Notes: generated from the letters alone by a model not told the origin. A stretch of DNA of 64,000 nt from Betaproteobacteria bacterium TMED22 (GCA_002167745.1 NHCB01000008.1:91417-155416); one strand, 5' to 3'; shown: positions 44,911-54,642, numbered from the stretch's first letter. Numbers and translations: made by a program.

Positions 44911-47184
44911 TTATCCGTGCATTAGCTTCGCTAAAACCTTAGGTGGGGAGAGCGGTAACTCATCGAACCGTTTGTTTGTCGCTCTCGACACGGCGTTTGA
45001 GATGGCTGCGAGTGGTGGAATGATCGGCGTTTCTCCCACTCCTCTAACTCCGTAAGGATGATTTGGATTTGGCACCTCAACAATGACAGTGTCTATCATT
45101 GGAACATCGGAGCATACAGGTATACGATAATCTAAAAACCCAGTATTTTCCAATTCGCCTTTATCGTTGTAGATGTATTCTTCATTGAGCGCCCAGCCTA
45201 TTCCTTGAACTGCGCCTCCCTGCATTTGTCCTTCAACATAGGCAGGATGAATAGCCTTCCCTGCATCTTGGATCGCAGTGTAGCGAACAATGGAAACCTG
45301 TCCGGTTTCTTCATCTACTTCCACGTCAACGATGTGTGTTCCTAGGCTTGGCCCAGCTCCAGTAACGTTCATGGAACAATTAGCCATAATTGGCCCACCG
45401 GTTTTCCCTGCTTGCTTTGCGATTTGTGCAAGGCTCATAGTTTTGGGTTCATTTCCTGAAATTAAACGAGCATGACCATCAACCCATTCGACTTGATCAA
45501 GAGAAACTTCCCAAAGTAATGCTGCTCGCTTCTTAAGCTCTTCGATTGCCTCCCTCGTAGACTCAACCACGGTTGTTCCGGTAGAGAACGTAGCTCGGCT
45601 TCCACCCGTTAGAAAATTGAAGCCAAGAGAATTAGTGTCGCCAATAATAGGCTTGATTAGCTCCATCGGAACGCCGAGTTCTTCAGATGCCATCATCGCC
45701 ATAGAAGCTCGTGAGCCTCCGATGTCTGGCGTACCTAGAGTAAGTCCTACCGTGCCGTCTTCATTGATAGTGATTGATGAGCTGGTTTCGCCGCCAATAT
45801 TGAACCAGAACCCAGATGCAACCCCTCTAGCTTGGTTCGCACCAAGTGGAGCCGAGTAATGTGGATGGCTTTTAGCAGCCTCAAGTGTTTCGATCATTCC
45901 GATTGGCCCAAGCTTGGGACCATAAGGAGCAACAGTACCTTCCTTAGCGGCATTTTTGAGGCGTAAATCAATAGGGTCCATACCAATTTTCATTGCGATT
46001 TCATCAATTACGCTCTCGACCCCATATTCAGAGATAGGACCTCCTGGAGCACGATATGCCGCGACCTTAGGACGATTTACTACAATGTCGAACCCGACTG
46101 CTCGAACATTCTTTAGGTCATATGGCGCGAATGCACACATCGCCCCGGGACCAACGGGAGCACCTTGAAATGCTCCTGCTTGATATTTTAATACGCAGTC
46201 TCCAGCGGTTATTTTTCCGTTGTTTTTAACACCAATCTTGACCCATATTTTTGCTCCAGATGTTGGTCCGCTCGACGTAAATACTTCCGCTCTGTTCATT
46301 TCCATTTTTACTGGACGACAGGATTTTCTTGACAAGGCCAATGCTAAAGGTTCGAGGTAGACAACCGTTTTCCCGCCAAAGCCCCCGCCAATTTCAGACG
46401 CTGTTACTCGAATTTGTGCCGCATTAAAGCCTAAAAGTTTGGAGCAGAAATTCCGGACAACAAAAGGACCTTGAGTTGTGCACCATAATTCAGCCTGACC
46501 ATCTTCTGAAACGCTGGCCAGACAAGCGTGGGGTTCTATATATCCCTGGTGTACTTGTTGGGTCGTAAATTCTCTTTCGACTATTAGATCTGCTTCGGAG
46601 AATCCTTTTTCGACATCTCCAAGGCCGAATTCGACGCGTTTTGCTACGTTTGACGCTGACGTCGGCATTGGCTCGACGCCAATGGTTATCATATCGTCGT
46701 GAAGTAACGGAGCATCAGATTTTTCTGCGTCCTCAACTTCTAATACGTGTGGCAATACATCATATTTCACATCTATTAATGCGAGCGCTTTCTCTGCTAC
46801 ATCTTCGTCCGTAGCTGCTACAGCTGCAAGAGTGTGTCCAACATATAGCACCTTTTCTCGAGCCATCACGTTTCGAGTGATGTCCTTCATATTTACAACC
46901 ATTTCCCCGTTAGGCACAAATTCAGATGGAAAATCTTCGAAGTCAGCTGACGTGATAATTGCCTTTACCCCTTCGAGCTTTTCGGCCTTACTGGTATCAA
47001 TAGAGATAATTTTTGCATGAGCATAAGGACTTCTTAGGACGCGCCCTACTAGCATATTTGGAAGTGACTTATCTGCACCAAATAACGCTCTACCGGTAAC
47101 TTTGTCTACTCCGTCAGGCCTAGCGGGTCGAGACCCAACGATCTTTAAGGCTCGTTCAAGGTTCGTTTGAGTCATGTCATTCAT
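44911..47184 (-). CDS. Molybdopterin-binding large subunit, xanthine dehydrogenase family
   Basis: Large subunit of a molybdenum hydroxylase, 757 aa. The cofactor motif GGGFGGK lies at 266-272, AYRAPGGP at about 376-383, QGIGWALNEE near 660, and the catalytic Glu is E718 in GVRGVGETPIIPP. The loop where form-I CO dehydrogenase has AYRCSFR reads AYRAPGG, so it is not CoxL. Xanthine, nicotinate, isoquinoline or aldehyde-type oxidation are all possible. The Fe-S and FAD subunits are encoded just upstream in the same transcript; SD AAAGGAA precedes this ATG. Confidence 0.88.
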   Translation of the reverse strand: MNDMTQTNLERALKIVGSRPARPDGVDKVTGRALFGADKSLPNMLVGRVLRSPYAHAKIISIDTSKAEKLEGVKAIITSADFEDFPSEFVPNGEMVVNMKDITRNVMAREKVLYVGHTLAAVAATDEDVAEKALALIDVKYDVLPHVLEVEDAEKSDAPLLHDDMITIGVEPMPTSASNVAKRVEFGLGDVEKGFSEADLIVEREFTTQQVHQGYIEPHACLASVSEDGQAELWCTTQGPFVVRNFCSKLLGFNAAQIRVTASEIGGGFGGKTVVYLEPLALALSRKSCRPVKMEMNRAEVFTSSGPTSGAKIWVKIGVKNNGKITAGDCVLKYQAGAFQGAPVGPGAMCAFAPYDLKNVRAVGFDIVVNRPKVAAYRAPGGPISEYGVESVIDEIAMKIGMDPIDLRLKNAAKEGTVAPYGPKLGPIGMIETLEAAKSHPHYSAPLGANQARGVASGFWFNIGGETSSSITINEDGTVGLTLGTPDIGGSRASMAMMASEELGVPMELIKPIIGDTNSLGFNFLTGGSRATFSTGTTVVESTREAIEELKKRAALLWEVSLDQVEWVDGHARLISGNEPKTMSLAQIAKQAGKTGGPIMANCSMNVTGAGPSLGTHIVDVEVDEETGQVSIVRYTAIQDAGKAIHPAYVEGQMQGGAVQGIGWALNEEYIYNDKGELENTGFLDYRIPVCSDVPMIDTVIVEVPNPNHPYGVRGVGETPIIPPLAAISNAVSRATNKRFDELPLSPPKVLAKLMHG

Positions 47185-47216
47185 GTTGTATTCCTTTTTT
47201 TCTAAATTCTAAATTC

Positions 47217-47693
47217 TCAAGCATTTCGGGCTTCAGCGGCAACTTCCAAAACGGCCCGAACAATCTTATCGTAACCAGTACATCGACATAAGTTACCGGC
47301 CAACCAAAATCGTACTTCCTCTTCGCTGGGACTTTTGTTTTTTTCTAAGAGAGCTCTTGCGGCAACTAATACTCCGGGTGTGCAGATGCCGCATTGAAGC
47401 GCCGCAAGGTCGATAAATTTTTGCTGTAGGGGATCCAGTGATGATCCTGAGGATAGGCCTTCAACCGTTTCGATTTTTTTGCCGTCAGCTTCCGCCCCAA
47501 GGACAAGACAAGCACACACCAACCTGTCATCCATCATTACGCTGCAGGCACCGCAATCTCCTGTAGCGCACCCCTCTTTGCTTCCCTTCAAGTCTAATTC
47601 CTGCCTCAAAACATCGAGAAGCGTTTGTTGTGTATTACAGAGAAATTCGTAACTATCCCCGTTAATTTGCGTTGAAATATGTGTCTTTGGCAT
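47217..47693 (-). CDS. [2Fe-2S] subunit of molybdenum hydroxylase
   Basis: 158 aa with two [2Fe-2S] clusters. The plant-ferredoxin-type cluster uses C42, C47, C50 and C62 (GCATGDCGACSVMMDDRLVCAC). The second, in the alpha-helical domain, uses C101 and C104 (QCGICTPG) and C136 and C138 (NLCRCTGY). It passes electrons from the molybdenum site to the FAD subunit. It lies 32 bases before the large subunit and 23 after the FAD subunit, in the order FAD, FeS, Mo (M-S-L). Confidence 0.95.
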   Translation of the reverse strand: MPKTHISTQINGDSYEFLCNTQQTLLDVLRQELDLKGSKEGCATGDCGACSVMMDDRLVCACLVLGAEADGKKIETVEGLSSGSSLDPLQQKFIDLAALQCGICTPGVLVAARALLEKNKSPSEEEVRFWLAGNLCRCTGYDKIVRAVLEVAAEARNA

Positions 47694-47716
47694 GTATTTT
47701 CTTTCGAGTTCGTATT

Positions 47717-48571
47717 TTAGTGATTGATCGCTCGTTTATAAGCGATCGTAAGCGTCCGCTTCGCAAGTACGCCCGCAATTTTCGTTCTATATTCTACAGT
47801 GCCTCTTTTATCTTTGATTGGCCTGCACGCAGATTCGGCTATCGAAATTAATTTATTTATTGAGTTTTCATTTGGCTCTTTACCAATGAAGAGGTCTTCC
47901 AGGCCGTCAAGGATAATCTGAGTGGGAGCTATTGCCCCTAAAGCCACCCGAATGGATGTTATTTTTTTATCTTTATCCACGCTAACCGAGGTGCCTGCTC
48001 CAACTATTGCTATATCCATTTCGCTGCGCGGGATTAATCGGAGGTAGGCATCACCTGTACCACTTTCAGGTTTTGGAAGTTTAAATCCTAGAATGAATTC
48101 TCCTTTTTCAAGAACAGTGACTCCCGGGGAGGTCACAATATTTTCTATTGGTTCTTCTCGGTCTCCAGATTGTCCTGAGATGATACAAGTGCCGTAAGCT
48201 GCGATAAGCGCGGGTACACTATCGGCCGCAGGGGAGGCGTTACATAAATTACCTCCTAGAGTCGCCCGTCCCTGAATCTGGGTAGAGCCGATTAGCGATA
48301 ACGACTCCACTAATCCTGGCCAGTCTTGGCGTAAGGATTCGTGTTCAGAGATTTCTGCACATGGCACCGCCGCACCAATCCACCACCCGTCAGTCGAGTT
48401 CTCAATACTCATTATTTTAGGGACTTGTTTGATATCAACGATCACACTAGGTGAGACGAATTTAGTTTTTAGCTTTACAAGTAAGTCAGTTCCTCCTGCG
48501 AGCGCGAATGCGCCATCTTGAGCCAGAGCTTTGCTCGCTTCCATAGCGGTTGTTGGTGTAACGTAATCCAT
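47717..48571 (-). CDS. FAD-binding subunit of molybdenum hydroxylase
   Basis: 284 aa medium subunit. The FAD motifs are ALAGGTDLLVKLK near the start and GRATLGGNLCNASPAADSVPAL in the middle, as in CoxM/CutM-type proteins, followed by a CO-dehydrogenase flavoprotein C-terminal domain. It is the first gene of the operon; SD AAGGAAAA precedes the ATG. A -10-like TATATA with a TTAAAG at 17 bases lies upstream in the 120-base gap to kup, but the match is weak. No MocA/XdhC-type maturation gene is seen here. Confidence 0.9.
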   Translation of the reverse strand: MDYVTPTTAMEASKALAQDGAFALAGGTDLLVKLKTKFVSPSVIVDIKQVPKIMSIENSTDGWWIGAAVPCAEISEHESLRQDWPGLVESLSLIGSTQIQGRATLGGNLCNASPAADSVPALIAAYGTCIISGQSGDREEPIENIVTSPGVTVLEKGEFILGFKLPKPESGTGDAYLRLIPRSEMDIAIVGAGTSVSVDKDKKITSIRVALGAIAPTQIILDGLEDLFIGKEPNENSINKLISIAESACRPIKDKRGTVEYRTKIAGVLAKRTLTIAYKRAINH

Positions 48572-48694
48572 GATATTTTTCCTTGTAAATGACCTTACTC
48601 AGTATTTTTAGCACAAATATACTATATAGCTGTAATTTTAAGACACTTTAAGCGGACGTGCTCCCAATATGGCTAATGTTTGGCTTGTCGAGGG

Positions 48695-50581
48695 TCAAAG
48701 CTCGATCCGCGTGCCGAGCTCAACCACTCGATTTGCAGGCAGCTTAAAAAAACTAATAGCGCTTGCAGAATTTCTTGACATTAGTGCAAATAATTTTTCT
48801 CGCCAAAGAGCCATATCTTTCCCCAGCTTAGGGACCAAAGTTTGTCTGGAGAGAAAATATGATGTGTCCATTGTGTTGAACCGAAGTCCAGAGGACGCAC
48901 ACAATTCAAGTGCTGCGGGAATATCTGGTTGGTCTTTAAATCCATAGCGAACAAGAATTTTATGAAATTCGTTATTAATTGCTTCAACTATGACACGCTC
49001 CCCCTCTGGGACGTGCGGTATTTCCTCCGTACTCACCGTTAGAAGAACAACACGCTCATGCAAAACTTTGTTGTGATTTAGATTGTGCAGCAGTGCGTGG
49101 GGTACCGTATTTGCGGAGGTGGTCATGAAAACTGCCGTGCCCGACACTCTTTGAGGAGGATATGATGCTAAGCTGGTTAAGAAGGGTTTTAGTTCGAGCG
49201 CATCAGGCGCTAGTTCACGAGCAAGCCCCTGACGACCCTTATACCAAGTCGTAAATAATGTAAACAATATCAATCCGACAGTGAATGGAAACCAGCCACC
49301 GTGAAGAATTTTGACAGAATTTGCTGAAAATAAAACTAAATCAAATATTAGAAATATTACGGCTATCGGTAATGCGTACCATCGACGCCAGCCCCACAGG
49401 TGAGTCACTACGAAGTAGGCCATTACAGTGTCGATTGCCATCATCCCTGTAACAGCTACACCATATGCTCCTGCCAGATTGCTTGATGATCCGAATGAGA
49501 GAATCAATAACAAAACAGCGGCTAACAGCATCCAGTTGATCCATGGCATATAAACTTGCCCGATTTCGCTCTCAGATGTATGAAACACGTCAAGTCTTGG
49601 ACAATAACCCAATTGAATTGCTTGTCGTGTCAATGAATAGGTGCCTGATATTACTGCTTGTGACGCAACTACTGTCGCAATGGTTGTCATGCCTATTAAC
49701 GGATACAGCCCCCACGCGGGAACCATGTTGTAAAAGGGATGCGCTATTGTCTCTGGCTGGGCAAGAATGAGTGCTCCCTGACCAAAATAATTCAGTAATA
49801 AGTTAGGCCAAACCCACAAAGTCCATGCAATTCTTATTGGTTTTCGACCAAAATGTCCCATATCGGTGTATATACCTTCGGTCCCAGTGACCGCTAGAGC
49901 GATAGCTCCGATGGCTAAAAATCCAAAGATTTTATTTGTAATAAAGAACTGGACTGCATAGGTCGGGTTCAGTGCCTTAAAGATTGAAGCTTCGAGCCCA
50001 ATATTAATTAGACCTAAAAAGCCAAGGACACCAAACCAGATGACCGTTACTGGACCGAAAAGAGCTCCAACTCCACCGCTTCCGCGTTGTTGCAACATAA
50101 AAAGAAGAATTACGATCGCAATCGTAATGGGCATAACGTAGGGCTGAAGTACAGGAGAAGCGACCCCTAGACCTTCTACCGCAGACAATACTGAGATAGC
50201 GGGTGTTATAATCCCATCACCATAAAACAGCGCTGCGCCAAATAGTCCAAGCGCGATTAAGAAAAAGCGTTTTTTTGGTTTTTTCTCTGTTGCTTTTAAT
50301 ACAAGCGCCAGGAGCGCCATCATACCGCCTTCCCCACGATTGTCAGCTCGAAGCATAAAAAATACGTACTTGAGTGCGACAACTAAGGCGAGCGCCCAAA
50401 ATATAAGCGATAAGCAACCTAGAATATTATCCGCGTCAGGAGTGATCCCGTATCGCGGACTGAATACTTCCCGGATAGTGTATATCGGGCTGGTACCAAT
50501 ATCTCCAAAAACAACGCCAATCGCTGCAATTGTGAGGGCGACAATATTTTGTTTATGAGTCTCTTGAGAGTTAATATGCAT
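48695..50581 (-). CDS. kup: Kup potassium transporter
   Basis: Proton-coupled potassium uptake protein of the KUP/HAK family, 628 aa. About twelve hydrophobic segments occupy the first 430 residues; the start AIGVVFGDIGTSPIYTIREVF and YGDGIITPAISVLSAVEGL are signature motifs. The C-terminal cytosolic part is about 190 residues. The gene stands alone, beginning about 150 bases from ridA on the opposite strand and ending about 120 bases from the hydroxylase operon. Regulation is not readable. Confidence 0.95.
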   Translation of the reverse strand: MHINSQETHKQNIVALTIAAIGVVFGDIGTSPIYTIREVFSPRYGITPDADNILGCLSLIFWALALVVALKYVFFMLRADNRGEGGMMALLALVLKATEKKPKKRFFLIALGLFGAALFYGDGIITPAISVLSAVEGLGVASPVLQPYVMPITIAIVILLFMLQQRGSGGVGALFGPVTVIWFGVLGFLGLINIGLEASIFKALNPTYAVQFFITNKIFGFLAIGAIALAVTGTEGIYTDMGHFGRKPIRIAWTLWVWPNLLLNYFGQGALILAQPETIAHPFYNMVPAWGLYPLIGMTTIATVVASQAVISGTYSLTRQAIQLGYCPRLDVFHTSESEIGQVYMPWINWMLLAAVLLLILSFGSSSNLAGAYGVAVTGMMAIDTVMAYFVVTHLWGWRRWYALPIAVIFLIFDLVLFSANSVKILHGGWFPFTVGLILFTLFTTWYKGRQGLARELAPDALELKPFLTSLASYPPQRVSGTAVFMTTSANTVPHALLHNLNHNKVLHERVVLLTVSTEEIPHVPEGERVIVEAINNEFHKILVRYGFKDQPDIPAALELCASSGLRFNTMDTSYFLSRQTLVPKLGKDMALWREKLFALMSRNSASAISFFKLPANRVVELGTRIEL

Positions 50582-50730
50582 TTAGGATCTTAGGGCTTAT
50601 TCGCTTGTCTTCCGAAATCTGCTATTTTTAAAATGAAAACTATAACTAGCATGCTGCTCATTCCAATTTGAAGGATGTTGATCCTACGCCCATTTGTTGT
50701 GCTGCACGATATTATACCTAGGAGATCTTT

Positions 50731-51111
50731 ATGGCGAATCTAACAATTCAAACGAGTACCGCTCCGACTGCGGTGGGCGCATATTCACAAGGCGTGCAGG
50801 TAGGTGCAACTCTTTATGTTTCCGGCCAGCTGGGCCTAGATCCTGAGTCAGGGCTGTTACGGCCAAACTTTCTAGCGCAAGCTAATCAGGCCTTCGAGAA
50901 TATTGAGTCCATTTTAAGGGCCGCGGAATTTACGCTTGACGATGTTGTTAAGTTCACGATTTTTATGACTGACTTGACTTATTTTGACGAGCTAAATAAA
51001 CATATGGACAGGTTATTTGCTTCGAATAGCTATCCTGCTCGTTCAGCGGTTCAAGTATCGCGTTTACCAAAAGACGGGTTGATTGAAGTAGATGCTATCG
51101 CGGCTCGTTAG
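50731..51111 (+). CDS. ridA: RidA, enamine/imine deaminase
   Basis: Hydrolyses reactive enamines and imines made by PLP enzymes. The 126 aa protein shows TSTAPTAVGAYSQGVQVGATLYVSGQLGLDPESG, the key Arg in YPARSAVQVSRLPKDGLIEVDAIA, and the Tyr/Thr positions usual for the family. SD TAGGAGAT precedes the ATG. It lies about 30 bases before recG and may share its transcript. Confidence 0.95.
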   Translation: MANLTIQTSTAPTAVGAYSQGVQVGATLYVSGQLGLDPESGLLRPNFLAQANQAFENIESILRAAEFTLDDVVKFTIFMTDLTYFDELNKHMDRLFASNSYPARSAVQVSRLPKDGLIEVDAIAAR

Positions 51112-51140
51112 CCTTTTTCCGGAACAATGCATTGAAATAT

Positions 51141-53219
51141 ATGAAAAACGGTGTCGTTAATTCTGTTGGCCAATCTAATGACCTCGAGAAGGTTACTACG
51201 CCTGCTGTTCAAGCGAAGCTGATTAAGTTAGGAATATTCCGAGTACAAGACTTGCTGACTTTTTTCCCTATTCGATATCAAGATGAGACCAAGGTGCTTA
51301 ATATCACTGAAGCGCCGGAACGAGAGCTGGTTCAAATAGAAGTTACTGTTATTAACAGCAAAGTTGAATTCCGTCCGAGACGTCAATTAGTGGTTTCAGT
51401 TCAGGACGCAACTGGTATCGCTTCGCTTCGCTTCTTAAACTTCTATCCCAGCCAACAACGAATGTTAGGAGCTGGGGTCCGCATAAGGGTGGTTGGCGAA
51501 TTTAGAATCAATCGCCAACGTGTAAGAGAAATGGTTCATCCAAGATACAAAAAAATAATTGCCAACGAAGAGTTACCAACTACGTTAACCCCAGTTTATG
51601 CAACGACCAAGGGGCTTGGTCAGGCGTCGATTCGTAAAGCGGTTACACGTGCATTTGCAGTTGCTGATCAGACTGATACGCTTTTGCCTGCCTACTTAGA
51701 CGACCTTGGTTTGCCAAGTTTTTCTGATACCGTAAAGACGCTACATCGGCCACAGGGTGATGTAGATCCAGCTTTACTTAAAAATCGAAGTAGCGAGTTT
51801 TGGGCGCGTCTAAGTTTTGACGAGCTCCTCGCGCAGCAGCTGATCATGCGAAAGAATTATGATAAGCGGGAGCAGTATATGGCCCCAGTAATGTCGCCAG
51901 TTAACTCACGGATAGAGTTATTTTTATCTCGACTGGGTTTCAAGCTTACAAATGCTCAAGAGAGAGTACTATCTGAAATTCAAACAGATATATCGAAGCA
52001 CCTGCCAATGCGACGATTACTACAGGGTGACGTCGGGAGTGGTAAGACGGTCATTGCTGCCTTGGCGGCACTTCAAGCTATTGATGCAGGGTATCAAGTA
52101 GCTTTAATGGTGCCGACTGAGATTCTTTCGGAACAACATTTTAGAAAAATAGAAGGTTGGTTGAGTATTCTAAACATAAGCGTTGAGCGTTTGACAGGAA
52201 GTCTCACTAAAGCCGAACGAAACCAAGTGAACGAAAAAATGAAAGGCGGATTTGTCCATATTGTTGTTGGAACACACGCTCTATTTCAGGAGGATGTTGT
52301 ATTTAAAAATTTGGGGTTGGTTATTATTGATGAGCAGCATCGCTTTGGAGTTAAACAAAGATTAGCGTTAATCGATAAAGGGGCCGATAAACTGAATCAA
52401 ACTCATCAGTTGATGATGAGTGCTACCCCGATACCTCGGTCCTTAGCGATGAGCTTTTTTGGTGATTTGGACGTCTCGGTGATTGATGAATTGCCGCTGG
52501 GCCGTATTCCGATTACGACTAAGCTTGTCAGTAATAGCCGCCGAGAGGAGGTTTTTCAGCGCATTGAAGAAACATGTCAGTCTGGTCAGCAAGTGTATTG
52601 GGTCTGTCCTCTTATTGAAGAGTCTGAGACATTGCAATTAGAAACCGCTATTCACACCCATGATTTAATTCAAGCCCAATTTCCAAATCTCCGTATTGGG
52701 ATTGTGCATGGTCGAATGAAGAGCCAAGAAAAAACGAGCATTATGGATGCGTTTTCTGACGGTGCTATTCACTTATTAGTTGCCACCTCAGTGATCGAGG
52801 TTGGAATTGATGTGCCGAATGCGACGGTAATGGTGATCGAAAATGCCGAAAGAATAGGCCTATCTCAATTACACCAATTGAGAGGGCGTATTGGTCGAGG
52901 GTCTGGCGCTAGCACTTGTATTCTTCTGTATAGCTCAAAATTGACAGATACCGCTCGATTACGATTGAGGGTTATCTATGAAAACATAGATGGCTTCGAG
53001 GTTGCTCGGGCGGATCTTCAGCTCCGAGGACCTGGAGAAATATTAGGTGCTCGACAGTCTGGCGTACCGATGCTCCGTTACGCTGATCCAGAAAGAGACG
53101 TACTGCTTTTAGAAAAGGCCAAGCTTCTTGCGTCGGATTTTTTAGCGAATCACACCGAGCTGGCGGAGAAACATATAGATCGGTGGTATGGTTCGCGGGA
53201 AAAATTTTCCGAGGCGTAG
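51141..53219 (+). CDS. recG: RecG, branch-migrating DNA helicase
   Basis: ATP-dependent motor acting on Holliday junctions and stalled forks. The N-terminal wedge domain spans about 1-240 with an OB fold. Walker A is LLQGDVGSGKTVIAA, the DEAD-like box is IIDEQHRFG, followed by SATPIPRSLAM and, in the second motor domain, VIEVGIDVPNATVM and QLRGRIGRGSGAS. From ATG 51141 it is 692 aa, the usual size; a TTG at 51132 is another start. The end overlaps the longer ubiA frame, which suggests a tight recG-ubiA join. Confidence 0.96.
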   Translation: MKNGVVNSVGQSNDLEKVTTPAVQAKLIKLGIFRVQDLLTFFPIRYQDETKVLNITEAPERELVQIEVTVINSKVEFRPRRQLVVSVQDATGIASLRFLNFYPSQQRMLGAGVRIRVVGEFRINRQRVREMVHPRYKKIIANEELPTTLTPVYATTKGLGQASIRKAVTRAFAVADQTDTLLPAYLDDLGLPSFSDTVKTLHRPQGDVDPALLKNRSSEFWARLSFDELLAQQLIMRKNYDKREQYMAPVMSPVNSRIELFLSRLGFKLTNAQERVLSEIQTDISKHLPMRRLLQGDVGSGKTVIAALAALQAIDAGYQVALMVPTEILSEQHFRKIEGWLSILNISVERLTGSLTKAERNQVNEKMKGGFVHIVVGTHALFQEDVVFKNLGLVIIDEQHRFGVKQRLALIDKGADKLNQTHQLMMSATPIPRSLAMSFFGDLDVSVIDELPLGRIPITTKLVSNSRREEVFQRIEETCQSGQQVYWVCPLIEESETLQLETAIHTHDLIQAQFPNLRIGIVHGRMKSQEKTSIMDAFSDGAIHLLVATSVIEVGIDVPNATVMVIENAERIGLSQLHQLRGRIGRGSGASTCILLYSSKLTDTARLRLRVIYENIDGFEVARADLQLRGPGEILGARQSGVPMLRYADPERDVLLLEKAKLLASDFLANHTELAEKHIDRWYGSREKFSEA

Positions 53220-53224
53220 TGAAA

Positions 53225-54100
53225 ATGCTGCATAAACTATATAAGCGGTTTTCTATCTACGGACGGTTAATTCGTATTGATAAACCCGTGGGTATTTTTT
53301 TGCTCCTTTGGCCAACTCTATGGGCACTTTGGATGGCCTCAGAAGGGTTGCCCGACGTTAAACTTTTTTTTGCTTATGTCTTAGGCACTATTTTGATGCG
53401 ATCTGCGGGATGCGCTATTAACGATTATGCCGATCGAGATTTTGATTGTCATGTAAAACGAACGGCTCGTCGACCATTAGCCAACCGGGAAATCGCCCCG
53501 TGGGAGGCTTTATTTATTGCTTCGTTATTATTAACAATGGCTTTTTGTTTGGTGCTGACGCTTAACCTATTGACAATTAAGCTGTCATTTTTAGCGTTGT
53601 TTCTGGCTATCAGTTATCCATATGCAAAGCGATTAATCTCAATACCGCAGGCTTACTTGGGTATTGCGTTTGGATTTGGGATTCCTATGGCCTGGGCATC
53701 TGTCGCAGACCATGTACCGTTCGTGGCCTTAGTTACTATGTTGGGTAATATCTTTTGGGTACTGGCTTACGATACGCAATATGCCATGGTGGATCGTGAT
53801 GATGATGTGAACATAGGAATAAAAACAACAGCAATACTTTTTGGGAAATATGATGTCTTATGTATTGTGTTATTTCAAATCTGTTTTGTCGCTGTTATGT
53901 CCATAGTCGGAATCATGAGCGGCTTAGGTGTTTTTTATTTCTTAGGTTTGCTCTGCTCGGTAATTGCTATGGCGTGGCAATACCCTATGATTAAGTCCCG
54001 GTCCCGTCAGGGGTGTTTTAGAGCATTTCGGCATAATAATTCCGTAGGCGGTATTCTTTTTGTGGGTTTACTGTTGGATCTTTTATTTCCTGTTGGATAG
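53225..54100 (+). CDS. ubiA: 4-hydroxybenzoate polyprenyltransferase UbiA
   Basis: Membrane prenyltransferase joining the polyprenyl tail to 4-hydroxybenzoate for ubiquinone. The two Asp-rich motifs are visible: NDYADRDFDCHVKRTARRPLAN and YDTQYAMVDRDDDVNIGIKTTAI. Eight or so hydrophobic segments fill 291 aa. I chose the ATG at 53225, just after the recG stop; the longer frame from 53183 would overlap recG by 37 bases. Aerobic ubiquinone production fits HemF and the cytochrome c in the window. Confidence 0.94.
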   Translation: MLHKLYKRFSIYGRLIRIDKPVGIFLLLWPTLWALWMASEGLPDVKLFFAYVLGTILMRSAGCAINDYADRDFDCHVKRTARRPLANREIAPWEALFIASLLLTMAFCLVLTLNLLTIKLSFLALFLAISYPYAKRLISIPQAYLGIAFGFGIPMAWASVADHVPFVALVTMLGNIFWVLAYDTQYAMVDRDDDVNIGIKTTAILFGKYDVLCIVLFQICFVAVMSIVGIMSGLGVFYFLGLLCSVIAMAWQYPMIKSRSRQGCFRAFRHNNSVGGILFVGLLLDLLFPVG

Positions 54101-54193
54101 AAGCCCGTTGTGTTGGTATTTAAGGATAATTGGATGGTACAATTACTTTAAATTAATTTGGTTTTTTTAAGTCCAAGTAAATTTATTGATTGT

Positions 54194-54249
54194 TGGTCAA
54201 TTTAGAATAAGTTGATTTTGCGCTCGTAGCAAAGACTAAAAATTGACCA
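54194..54249 (+). repeat. Inverted repeat upstream of the cytochrome c gene
   Basis: TGGTCAATTT (54194-54203) and AAATTGACCA (54240-54249) are perfect inverted copies ten bases long, with TAG and CTA extending the match after a two-base bulge. The loop is about 36 bases. It ends 31 bases before the ATG of the cytochrome gene, so it could form a hairpin in the leader or be paired protein-binding sites. No T run follows, so it is not a terminator. Confidence 0.6.
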
Positions 54250-54280
54250 GCTTGTAGTGAACGGAAGGGAGAGCATTAAA

Positions 54281-54598
54281 ATGAAGAAAGCTGTTGTAAC
54301 TTGCCTCGTTGCTTTTGGCTTAAGTTTTGTTTCAAACGTGCAAGCGAATGATGTTGAAGCGTTAGCAAAAAGTAAAAACTGCTTGAGTTGTCACGCGGTA
54401 GATAAAAAATTAGTAGGCCCTGCTTACAAGGAAATTGCCAAAGGTACAGACCCAAAAGGTGGGGAGATAACGGTAGAGAGGCTTATAAACTCTATCAAGA
54501 ACGGAAGCATGGGTAAGTGGGGTCCGATTCCTATGCCGCCTAATCCTGTTACTGATGATGAAGCGAAGCAACTCGCTGAATGGATTATGTCTCTTTAA
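54281..54598 (+). CDS. Small periplasmic cytochrome c (c551/c552 type)
   Basis: 105 aa electron carrier. A signal peptide occupies about 1-22 (MKKAVVTCLV..., cleavage after VQA), the haem site is CLSCH (34-38), and the axial Met is M85 in GPIPMPPNP. This pattern is that of class I cytochrome c551/c552. I chose the ATG at 54281 because GGGAGAG precedes it and the signal peptide begins there. It is a single gene closed by a clear terminator. Partner oxidases are outside the window. Confidence 0.94.
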   Translation: MKKAVVTCLVAFGLSFVSNVQANDVEALAKSKNCLSCHAVDKKLVGPAYKEIAKGTDPKGGEITVERLINSIKNGSMGKWGPIPMPPNPVTDDEAKQLAEWIMSL

Positions 54599-54613
54599 TG
54601 TACTAAGACTTTT

Positions 54614-54642
54614 AAAAAACCGGCTTATGGCCGGTTTTTTTT
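54614..54642 (+). terminator. Intrinsic terminator after cytochrome c
   Basis: AAAAAACCGGC (54614-54624) pairs with GCCGGTTTTTT (54630-54640) around a five-base loop, followed by further T. A strong rho-independent terminator sixteen bases after the stop. Confidence 0.93.

Noticed and set aside
44911-47184. Large subunit considered as form-I carbon monoxide dehydrogenase CoxL.
   Set aside because: The active-site loop reads AYRAPGG, not AYRCSFR, and there is no cox accessory gene around it.
54186-54201. FNR-like site (TTGA...TCAA) upstream of cytochrome c.
   Set aside because: Seven bases separate the half-sites instead of the six required, so the match is off by one.
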